DNA from: Branchiostoma lanceolatum
Lineage: Eukaryota > Chordata > Leptocardii > Amphioxiformes > Branchiostomatidae
Direction of reading: 5' to 3'
Length of the DNA stretch: 64,000 nt
Assembly: GCF_035083965.1 (NCBI RefSeq)
Contig: NC_089726.1
Coordinates: 21,498,559 to 21,562,558 of the forward strand
The translations under genes were made by a program, and so were the position numbers. Below are positions 48,142-57,548 of the stretch, in pieces. Under the pieces are notes generated by a model that saw nothing but the letters and a program-made list of their open reading frames with translations, was not told the DNA's origin and searched no databases. Every line of letters begins with the position of its first letter. Positions within the stretch are counted from its first letter, which is position 1.

Positions 48142-48577
48142 ATTCGTGGTGGTCTTTCAGTCTCAGAACTGTCAAAAGTCTCAAGGTTGCAGTACTGTCA
48201 TGGATCGCCAGTCAGCGCTTCAGTACCGTGATTACACGCTTGAGGAGGAGTCGGTTGACGCCAAGTAAAAACAAGGTTTATACCATTATAGATCCATTCC
48301 TGGTGAGTTTTTTTTTTTTTTAAATTTGGGCAGTCTAGACTCTAGGGGTTGCTATGGTAGGAAACCCTATCGAGGTAGTGGAATTATCGTCTGTCTGCTG
48401 TTCCGAGCCTGAGGAACCAATCCAAGAGCCCTGATTAGGGTTTATTTGCTGAGGAGATTGCGCCACATTTTTTTACCCCTGATTTCCCGCGATGGTCTAG
48501 TTAAGTTTTAAGACATTTATAAATAAATTGTTGGTTTCTGCCCATCAGCTACCGGATCTTTTAAGTACTGGTTTTAG

Positions 48578-50151
48578 ATGAGATTGTGAAGGAGATAATG
48601 GACTGTGATGAACAGGTAGTTGTAACATATTCTCATGATGGCTCCAAGAAGCAAGGTGCTGGCTCATTCTCTGTGCAAGGGATCACCGTGAAAGGAAGAT
48701 ACAGGTCACTTCCCACATTGAGCATTGTATCAGAGTCTAGACAGAACCTGGCAGACCTAAAGGTGGCGATGCTACAGATTTTGGAAGCAGCAAGCGGTGT
48801 TGCCTCAAAAACCCTGTTTGAGAAGATTGACTTCGTCATAACAGATCAGACATCTCACAATTTCAAAGTTGATGAACTGGTAGCAGAGAGTTTAGAGTCG
48901 GAGCACATCCCTGATCATCTGTTCTGCAATGTACACCCAACCCTGATGTTCGACCGTGTCATCACCAAGCTGTGGGCTGATATAGAGAACACTTTGGGTA
49001 GAGACAAGATCTACTCCAACTTCTTGGTCAATGCGACAACATCGGCATCAAGTGTCACCGAACAAGCCCTTGACTGTATGACTCGGCTGATAAATCATGA
49101 CTTTGACCACAAACCATGGAACAAATCTCGTGACTTCGATATTCACATAGCGCCACGACCAAACAAATCTGTGAGTCTGAAGGATGAGCGATTCAATCGT
49201 TTGACTCTTACCTGTGCTATCAGTTTGTACCATCTGAATGACGTAGCATCTTTCCTACGTAAGTATGAGCATGTAACCAATCAGCTAGCATGCATAGTGC
49301 GGCGCTTCTTGGACCTGGACTTCTTGAAAGTAATGTACTGTGTTGGTGCCCTTATCGGTCTCCATCTAGTTGAACCGTTTCTGTCGCTGACTACCTCTGC
49401 CGAATCAACCTATAGCAAGATCATCCCAGCATTCCAGCACTTGTACCAAGAACTGATGGAGGTGAACCCTACCACTCTGCTACAGACAGAAGAGCCAGCC
49501 TTCAAGTTCATCTCGAAGGAGAGGTTCCAACAGACAAAGTATGACAATGAAATCTGCAGCGCTATTGTCCAAGTAGCAACCACATACCAGTCTGAGGTGA
49601 CAAGGCTACTGAGAATGCTCCTCCCCAAGCTAGCCACTTGCTTTCAGAAGCAGAAGGGTGACATCTTTGGCTTTGGAGAACATGACGCGGCTGCACAGCA
49701 CTCCGTCACACAGATGGATAAGGAGAAGTTGGAGAAGGCACCAATCCATAACTTGGATGCTGAGAGAAGTGTTGGCTTTGTGAACTATGAACTGTCGAGG
49801 AGAGGTGCCAAGCAGCTAAAAGTTGCCTCAGCCGCACAGGTGAAGGCCAAGTCTTCTGATCTCATAGTAAGAAGAGAACCTGGATCATTCAGAAACTTCA
49901 GCAAGGAAGCCAGGAAAGGAGGCAGGATTCCAGAGATTCTGTTGGCGTGGGAGAAAAAGTAAGAGGAGCTTAAGAAGCAAGGAGTCAAGGACAAAGAGAT
50001 TGCAAACGTCGCTGTTGATAGGCGGAGAAACAAGGACCTGCAAACCCTGAAAAACATGGGCGGACCTTTCACGACTGCAGCTGAAGTTGATACGTATGTG
50101 GCAGCAACTGATGCTGATGATACCACCAAGTTGGGCCGACTATATCTAGAG
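48578..50151 (+). pseudogene. Transposase-like exon of an uncharacterised invertebrate family, with one premature stop
   Basis: An exon open from the acceptor GTTTTAG| (48577) to the donor GAG|GTAAGG (50152), except for one TAA at 49960. The first part (ATG 48586, 458 codons) reads VVVTYSHDGSKKQGAGSF, then DFVITDQTSHNF and, about 20 residues later, HLFCNVHP. D ... D followed by C-x-x-H resembles the RNase-H fold with insertion seen in hAT/MULE-like transposases. The end has NLDAERSVGFVNYELSRRG, like the Glu-bearing C-terminal block. After the stop the same frame continues as EELKKQGVKDKEIA ... MGGPFTTAAEVDTYV ... LYLE. From memory such proteins are multi-copy in marine invertebrates. A GTAAGA donor at 49957 could instead end the exon before the stop. 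Confidence 0.6.
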
Positions 50152-50598
50152 GTAAGGAAGAGGGTCAGCCATATTTTTTATCAGTGAGTTGGTCACCTTT
50201 TAAACCTGTCAAAAATCTCTCTCCATACAAACAACTCATGCCAATTCCTACTTGTATCTTAAACCTTATGTCGTTCTGAATGTTTGTATGTTAAAAGATA
50301 AAGCTAAATTTTTAGTCTAGACGTTTTTTAGGACTCGTAAAAAGTCATATCGTTCTTACCACTGTGATGGGGAGGGCGGCACTTCCCTACCTCTAACCAC
50401 TCCTCGATATTGTTAGTAGCCATGTTTTTTAAACTTGTGTAGTGTGTTAGTATAAGGTTTATTGACGCACTCGTGTGAAGATTTTAAGAATTATTCTGTA
50501 TTTACATGTGTAACACGTAGAGTAGACGATTATCCCATAGACGTGATATGTACTAAGGCTGTACTTACAATAGCTGCACAGGGTATCAGATTAGGTGC

Positions 50599-51375
50599 AT
50601 GTCTCTACATTACGAAATCATGTTAGGCAGTAACGTAAACAGTTGGACAGTGTGGTTTGTGTTGACATTACTTGTATGTCATGATGGAAAAGCCATAAAG
50701 CTTAGACACTCAATTGGAGACGAAGTGATTACATCACGTAAACAGATATGGCCTACCAGCCCAGTCCAAACAGCCGGTCACAAAACTTATATGATGCAAA
50801 ACTATGGACTCAAAAACTGTTCCCTGAACTGTGCAATTGCCGTGTGTGGCGACGTAGAGATTAACCCTAGGCCTGGCTCGGGGGGATTGCACACCTGGAG
50901 AAAGGGGGTGGTGTACGCTTTTTACAACGTAGTTTCACTAACGAGACACCTCGAAGAAATACAAGACTTACTTCTGGGGGGATCGAGGATACATGTACTA
51001 GGTCTTAACGAAACAAGACTGTCGGAGAATATCCCCAGCTCCGTACTGGAAGTCAGTGGGTATACCTTATACAGGAGAGACAGAGACAGACACGGGGGAG
51101 GTGCAGGTGTTTATGTTAAACGGACCATTCCCTAGGAGCGCCGTCCAGACCTGGAGCATATGGACCTTGAAGTGTGTTGTGTGGAGGTTAAACCTGAAAA
51201 GGCACGAAAGACACTGCTTGCATGTATCTACCGCCCACCTGCCTCTGGATGTAAGTGGAAGGACGCAGCAGATTCATTTGTGCATGATCTCAGCACCACA
51301 GCCGAAAAAGAAAACGCCGATGTGATGATCATGGGTGATTTTAACCTGGATTTAATGAAATCAACACAAGCATAA
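50599..51375 (+). pseudogene. LINE ORF, 5' part: 2A-like leader and endonuclease start
   Basis: An ATG at 50599 opens a leader with the hydrophobic run WTVWFVLTLLVC (residues 18-29), then CGDVEINPRPG at about residues 84-94. The endonuclease follows: LGLNETRL holds the catalytic Glu, and MGDFNLDL the Asp-Asn pair. A TAG at 51133-51135 interrupts the frame after VKRTIP, but the same frame continues (CIYRPPASGCKWKDAADSF) to the TAA at 51373, and again beyond it to about 51505. Confidence 0.8.
50851..50877 (+). other. 2A-like motif with altered key glycine
   Basis: The codons read D-V-E-I-N-P-R-P-G. Active 2A peptides end D-x-E-x-N-P-G-P; here the glycine position is AGG (Arg). APE-type LINEs of marine invertebrates, amphioxus included, are known to carry N-terminal 2A sequences, so this is very likely a decayed one. 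Confidence 0.75.
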
Positions 51376-51409
51376 TCTTCTCTGGAATTCCTGATGAGTT
51401 TGTACCAAC

Positions 51410-53758
51410 TTGTTCCACTCATACACCAGCCGACACGCAAAACAGAGGATTCAGCAACATGTACCGACAACATCTTCGTGTCAAATCCTGACCGACACAA
51501 GTGTGGCCTGGGGTGCGTCCGACCACAATCTCATCCTAACGTGTGTAAAAGCAGGGGTGGAGGTCGGTGGTGCCCGGTCATGTGAGTACAGGAGTTACAA
51601 ACGCTACAGTCAGCAAGCATTCATTGACAGTCTTAAATCAGTCCGCTGGGAGACAGTGTTAGACTGTGTAAATGTTTCGGACGCATGGAGCGCCTTCAAG
51701 GATATATTCATCCACGTGGCTGAAGTTCATGCTCCAATCCAAGAGAAGCAAGTGAAAGAAAAACGACGATCTGCACCTTGGCTGACTGAAAGTGTTAAAA
51801 ACCTGATGGGGCAAAGAGATGCAGCGAGGCGCAAAGCCATCAAAACGAGGGACACAAAAGACTGGGAATGCTATCGGTCTCTCAGAAATCAAACAACATC
51901 AACGATAAGGAATGCAAAGAAAAGTCACATTGCAAGTGCCATTGCCGAAGCTGAAGGTAATCACAGTCTTATGTGGAAACTAATCAACACGTTTACAGGA
52001 AAAACAAAAAGCAAATGTCAAGTCCAGAAAATACAACGACATGACGAAACCTGTACATCTGAACCTACGGAAATGGCCGAGGAGTTCAACCAGTACTTCT
52101 CGTCTTGTGCAACAAAACTTGCAAGTGATATCCCAGCGTCCGATGATGACCCCCTTCGACACGTACCTGAGTCAACAACGACGTTCTGCTTGCACCCAGT
52201 TGAAGAAACGAAGGTACTTAGCGAGCTTCTCAAGCTCAAGACTAAGAAGTCTACAGGGCTGGACAAGATCCCAGCTAAACTCTTGAAAGATTCTGCTCCA
52301 GTAATCGTTAAACCATTAACACACATCTTCAACCTGTCAATGTCAACGGGGGAAGTTCCGAACGATTGGAAAATGGCAAGAGTCTCGCCCATACACAAAG
52401 CAGGGAAGAGAGACAACGTTTCTAACTACCGTCCTGTGTCCGTGCTAAACGGGGCTTCCAAAGTCATGGAGAGAATCATGCACAACCAGATCTCACACTT
52501 CATGGAAAGAAATGGCCTACTCACGGCCCACCAAAGTGGCTTCAGAAAGCATCACAGTACCGGTACCGCTGTCCAGAAGGTTGTGGAAGACATTAAGTCT
52601 GCATTTAATGCCCATAAGGTCACGGTCGCCCTTTTCCTCGACCTAAGAAAAGCATTTGACACTGTAAATCATGAAATACTACTGGGAAAACTACAGAAGA
52701 TGGGCTTTGACAGTGGGACAGCACACTGGTTCAGGTCTTACCTCACAGATCGCTTTCAATGTGTAGATATACAAAACAAACAGTCTGCACTATCCCGTGT
52801 CACATGCGGAGTACCGCAAGGGAGTGTCTTAGGACCTTTACTGTTCTGTATTTACATGAATGATCTACCTAAAGTTGTAAGAAAGTGCAGCATCCACATG
52901 TACGCCGATGATACGGTCATTTACTACTCTGCAAGCCTGTTAAATGAGTGTGAGGATGCTGTGTCCGAGGACATGAGAAGAGCTGCTAACTGGTTTAAAG
53001 AAAACAGACTGTCACTTCACCCGGATAAAACTAAATCCATGGTATTTGGTTTGCCACAGAAACTACGTCACACGGGAAAGAGTGTCTCTGTAACGGACGG
53101 TCTAAACACATTTGAGCAGGTAGACTCCTTCACGTATCTGGGTGTTACCATGGACCCCTCTCTACAGTGGGCACCTCACGTCGAGATGATCACTAGAAAG
53201 CTCCTTGCTGGCCTCGGTGCCTTACGTCGCGCCAAACCCTTTGTTACTAAGGGCATACTGCAGCTCATGTGTAGGACTCTGCTATACTCACACCTGGACT
53301 ACTGTTCGACGGCATGGTTGCCATCACTTCTGAACTCGAACAAATCAAAAATGATACAGTTGAATAGGTTGATAAATCGTGCTGCCAGAATTATAACAGG
53401 CAGTAAACTCAAGGACCACAAACCCATCGAATCACTGTTAGCAGAGGCTGGGATGGAGCCACTAACTGGCCGGTTGAAAGAGAACACGCTAGTGACTGTG
53501 TATAAAGCAGTTCGAAATAAAGCGCCGCCCTACCTGACACAAATGTTTAAGTGGATGCCGCCACCGGTGCTTAAAGTGCGGACACGGGCAGCTGCAAAAC
53601 AACTCGCAGACTGGGACCCTCATCTCCTGACGATACCGCAGTCAAACGTACAGTCTTTCAAGGGCAGCTTACAGTTCCAGGGGCCAACACTTTGGAATGA
53701 ACTCTCTGTTGATCGGAGACGACTCACCGGTTTGAAGGCTTTCAAAAATGGACTGTAG
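51410..53758 (+). pseudogene. LINE ORF, 3' part: endonuclease end and reverse transcriptase
   Basis: The frame is open for 782 codons, with the true junction at about 51505. SDHNLI completes the endonuclease. APWLTESVKNLMGQRDAARR precedes the RT. RT motifs are complete: LFLDLRKAFDTVNHEILL, CGVPQGSVLGPLLFCIYMND and HMYADDTVIYY with the catalytic YADD. The thumb, C-terminal HPDKTKSMVFG and LGVTMDPSLQWAPHVE, and the terminal LTGLKAFKNGL are typical of CR1/L2/Rex1-type elements. This part alone shows no defect. Confidence 0.88.
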
Positions 53759-54010
53759 CGATATATTTTCTACTGATGTTTTTAGCTTATTTATAATGTA
53801 ATATGTGCAACACTGTGTTCTTATTGTATGTGTACGTGTCCAGGGACACCTGAATAACAGGCCGCAGGCCTGAGCTGTGATTTCCCTGGTAAAATAAAAT
53901 AAAATGAAATAAAAATAAATACCATGCATATTGAGAAAGAGTTCAACAGGAGGGGGAAACAGAAGAAGTGGATACAGTAACAGGAGCTACAGAAGGTATC
54001 AATGTAACCA

Positions 54011-54038
54011 AGGTTTTATATAGGTCTATATAAAACCT
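54011..54038. repeat. Short hairpin
   Basis: AGGTTTTATATAG and CTATATAAAACCT pair perfectly around GT; an outer CAATG/CATTG pair extends the stem. The A/T core resembles that of the palindrome at 45694-45726. Confidence 0.7.
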
Positions 54039-54059
54039 CATTGATTTAACTACAATCAA

Positions 54060-54660
54060 ACAGAAATGTTGTCTTGTAATGTTAGCCACACCACAGAATT
54101 CGAAATACACCTGTCCTCATGGAACATAAACATAAACTTGGATTATTACCAGCTAAGGGGAATATTAATTGAACTTGATATTGATGTACAAGGATTTTGC
54201 TCACTTTGACTCACAGTAACCTCAGTTTTTTTTAATGTATTTTAATTGTATTTTCCATTACCATGTCGGTTTGATGTAAGCTTTACAAAGTATATAATTT
54301 TATGGTAACAATACACAAACAAAACAGATTCTTCAGTTATAGTACAATTTTTGTGTGCAAAACATCATTCTATGAAGCTGCTGCTGTTAAAAGTTCTGCT
54401 AGCCTAGCCCCACCCTAGCAGCTGATGGTTGAATTAAATGCATTGCTCAAATGATCTTCATTACAGCAAGTTTCTTTCTTGTGTACGTGAATAGATTATA
54501 ATGGGTGTATTACTTTGAGCCATTTGGAGATGGCGAGTCCGAACAGACTCTCTATGATGAAAACTGTAAGGCCGGCTAACTTTCTGCCAATTTTTACTCC
54601 AAGCTTCAGTTCCCCACAATAAAGTAAGATAACTTGCTGGGATCATAAGAAAATTGAAGA
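54060..54660. other. No gene recognised upstream of the second transposase
   Basis: A short ATG frame at 54530 (MASPNRLSMMKT) ends at a possible donor GTAAGG (54566). It would join ITCWDHKKIEE by removing about 60 bp ending AAAGTAAG|. This would supply a missing N-terminus but is speculative. Confidence 0.3.
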
Positions 54661-54661
54661 A

Positions 54662-56343
54662 GTGCTGAAAGAAGTTCATAAGAACAATCTGACACCAGCA
54701 AAAGCAGGGAAAAAGCATGGAGTACCGGAAAGTACTGTACGTGACAAGTTATCCGGAAGGAGTGCTATCGATGCAAAACAAGGACGACCATGTATCCTCA
54801 CCAAAACGAAGGAGGAAAGTCTTGTCTTCTACATTAAGTATCGAGTCGAAAGGGCATTTCCAATAAACAAAAAGACGATTTTAAGTCTGGCACTACAGAT
54901 ACATCTCAGACACTGTAAGGAATATGACCTGAGTCCAAAGGTAGACCCAAAGAAAGGGTTCAGTCGAACATGGTGGAAGCGGTTCAAAAAAAGAAACAAG
55001 TTGACAATACGTAAACCAGACCCACTTGATAGGGGAAGGCGGAATGCTGTGGATAAGAAGGTAATTCAAAATCTCTTCACAATGTTGACATCAACAATGT
55101 CCAAGAATGGCTTGACCAATCAGCCGCACCGAATCTACAACCTAGACGAGACAGGGTTTGATCTGGATCCCCACAAGAAAAAGGTGGTAACCTTTACAAG
55201 AATGAGTGCTCCGGCTGCCTCTGTTAGGAAGGGTACACGGGATCACATTACATCCCTTGAGTGTATATGTGCAGATGGATTAGTTCTACCACCTCTCATT
55301 ATTTTTCCAAAGCGTTTCCCAGTACAGCATACCAATTTGAAGGACCTACCAATGCACTGTATGCTACAACTAAGTCAGGTTTTAAAGGGTCTGATATTTT
55401 CCTTCAATGGCTGCAGAAGTGTTTTGTAAGATTCTGTTCAGCTGAAAAACCGGTACTTGTCGTAATGGACCAACACAGCACACATGTAAACCATAAAGCC
55501 ATTGATTTTGCTGTGAAGAATGACATTATCTTACTGGGTCTACCACCCCATGCTACTCATTTTTTGCAACCACTAGATGCCCCTGGGGGTCCATTCATTA
55601 GACTGAAAGACAAGTTTGAGGACGTTGTGAACAACATAAGTATGGCAAAGCCAAACTTCTTTGTCTCGAAAGCATCATTCCCTAAAATCTACAAAGTTAC
55701 TAGAGAAAAAAGCCTCACTATGGCATGTATCAAAGCAGGATTCAAAAAGTCAGGTTTATATCCTGTAAATGAAGCTCAGATAAATGAGAGGTGGCTCAAG
55801 TTGAATGAAGTGAGTTCAACAAAAGGAGATGGCGAAGAAGAAGATGCAGATCTAGAACAAGACGAAGAAAACTATGACCTGCTCCCTGTAGAAGAAGAGG
55901 TGCTTGAGATGGCAAAGGGTGTAGCTGAGGCTGAAGAACAGGAAGAAGACAACAGCCGTGTACTTCTAGACATAGAAGAGGAAGCGCTGCAGATGGCAGA
56001 AGAAGCAGCCAGAAGAAGCCTTTGTGGTAAAAGAAAGGAGAAGGTCCCAAGTAGTTCAACACAAACACCCTGTTATGCTTGTGGGGGAAATATTGGACAA
56101 AAACCAATTGAAAACCCTTTCGTGAAGGCAGGCATTGTGCCGCCCTATGTCGTTGACATACTTCAGCCAATACAAGAATCAAAGCAACGAAAAATATTGA
56201 AACCCAAGGCACTCGTCTTTGATCGAAAATATCACGATGAGATTAGAAGAAAAGAAGAGGAAAAAGAGAAACAAAAACATGAGGAACAGATTAGGAAGAA
56301 AGAAGAAAGAGAAGAAAAGAAGAGAAAAAGATGCAAGAGGTAG
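54662..56343 (+). pseudogene. Second Tigger/pogo-type transposase, frameshifted
   Basis: Domain order as in the 7280-9115 protein: pipsqueak helix-turn-helix (LTPAKAGKKHGVPESTVRDK), a Tc5-like region, and a DDE domain with YNLDETGFDLD (first Asp at 55145), VVMDQHSTHVNH and QPLDAPGG. A C-terminal C-x-x-C-G motif (TPCYACGGNIGQKPIENP) and a Lys/Glu-rich tail are shared with the first copy. The reading frame changes at about 55305-55330: the first frame runs to 55429 as unrelated text, and the second (open from 55261) carries the matching sequence. The N-terminus has no ATG in frame before the helix-turn-helix. Terminal inverted repeats were not found. It is clearly older than, and diverged from, the intact copy. 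Confidence 0.85.
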
Positions 56344-56606
56344 AAGCAAGAAAGCTAGAAAGGCTAGAAAATCAACAAAAAAGGAAGGAGGCTGCTGCCT
56401 TGGCAAAGACGAAGAAGAAAGGGAGGCGACGGCAGCGCAACCGGAACACTCGAAATGCATTCTAAACATTCCATAGAACCCCGTGTGATGCGGAACACCC
56501 GTAGCGAACGTTTTTGCGGCCCAGGTTTGACACAAAATAAAATACTGCACACAGTACTACTAGCTACTTGTACGACATGGACAATGGCTTCGTGATAATA
56601 ACGTTA

Positions 56607-56735
56607 ATGACCCGCTTTCCTTCGGTCTATACGGTGTGTTAAGGCATGGTCGTTCGCGACCTCGGTACTTTATTCGGTGGTTATAGGTACGACCATGCCT
56701 TATCACGCCGTATAGACTAAAGGAAAGTGGGTCAT
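56607..56735. mobile_element. 129-bp hairpin MITE with TTA target duplication
   Basis: The arms ATGACCCGCTTTCCTTCGGT... and ...ACTAAAGGAAAGTGGGTCAT pair over about 48 bp, including TAAGGCATGGTCG. TTA is found directly on both sides (56604-56606, 56736-56738). A 3-bp TTA duplication suggests the PIF/Harbinger group. Confidence 0.8.
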
Positions 56736-56739
56736 TTAC

Positions 56740-57548
56740 CTTATATTGTAAATGACAGGTGTCATTAAAATGGGTGTTACTTTCTCATTGACCTTTTCAG
56801 CAACAGTAAACAACATTTGACATATCAATAGTCATATTCATAGTTTCAATGACCAGGACATTATGGAGGTCTACAATACTCAGAGGGACCTGGCCATCGG
56901 GAGGGCTGCTAGAAGCACGATTTGCCAGGTTAACATAAAAAGTGATCAAAAATACTACGAAAAAAAACTACACAGCATTCAAAATGGAACACATGTACAG
57001 CAATTGCAAAAGTTTTATAAAGGTTTTGATGTCTGGCAATGACTGTTGTTAGAGCTTTATACACGGGGATGTAACTTTCCAATTGACTGTTATGCAATAA
57101 TTAAACACACAACATATTCAGTGCTGTCTCCAGGACCCGTCGACCCCTCCGTCCTAGGACGGAAATTTGCTTGGTGGGATGGAACAAAATGTAACCCTGT
57201 CCGTCCCCAAAATCGGAACTTCATGACATAAAACTAATGAAAATGCATGTAGTCTTAGAATGACATATTTAGCAACGAAAATTTAAATAAAATATTGGAT
57301 CTCAATGAGTGGCACTGAAAAAAAATTCAAGCTAGATACAGCCTTGCTTTTATAAAGAGTGTGTGACACAAACTATCACTGCCTCCTGGAACCTGACTCA
57401 CACAAAAGGAAAAATTAATAGTCTAAACATTGAATATATGTACAAGAATTTATAACATACTACAAGATCACTCCAATTGTAGGTACATTCGGCAAGAGAC
57501 CAGAACTCGAAACAATGTCAACAGTGCTGCTTATCCTTATCCTGCACT
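56740..57548. other. Downstream flank of the kelch gene
   Basis: It should contain the 3' UTR of the minus-strand gene ending at 57549. No clear minus-strand AATAAA was found; ATTAAA overlaps the stop codon. No other gene is seen. Confidence 0.4.

Larger units (their letters stand above)
42475..48570. repeat. Three tandem copies (A, B, C) of an unknown ~0.75-kb unit
   Basis: Copy A is about 42475-43370. Copy B is 43371-44043 plus 47566-47690, split by the CACTA element. Copy C is about 47691-48570. Markers in order: GCCACAGCACGTACATTT (42503, 43399, 47721), GGTTAGAATAAAG, a ~130-bp hairpin around GCGCCGACTA, GGTAGGAAACCC, then ATCAGCTAC. Each copy has its own insertion: A a dispersed repeat, B the CACTA element, C a MITE. 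No protein is encoded. It could be a satellite-like unit or repeated non-autonomous elements. Confidence 0.85.
50590..53921 (+). mobile_element. CR1/L2-like LINE, nearly full length, inactivated
   Basis: The order is an N-terminal segment with a hydrophobic stretch and a 2A-like motif, an AP endonuclease, a reverse transcriptase, then a 3' UTR with a short hairpin (CCAGGGA at 53840 with TCCCTGG at 53883, enclosing GGCCGCAGGCC) and an (AAAAT)n-type tail at 53891-53920. The 5' end is not defined; it may extend back towards 50160. The element lies in the possible intron after 50151. Inactivating changes are a TAG at 51133, a TAA at 51373 and a frameshift at about 51505. Confidence 0.88.
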
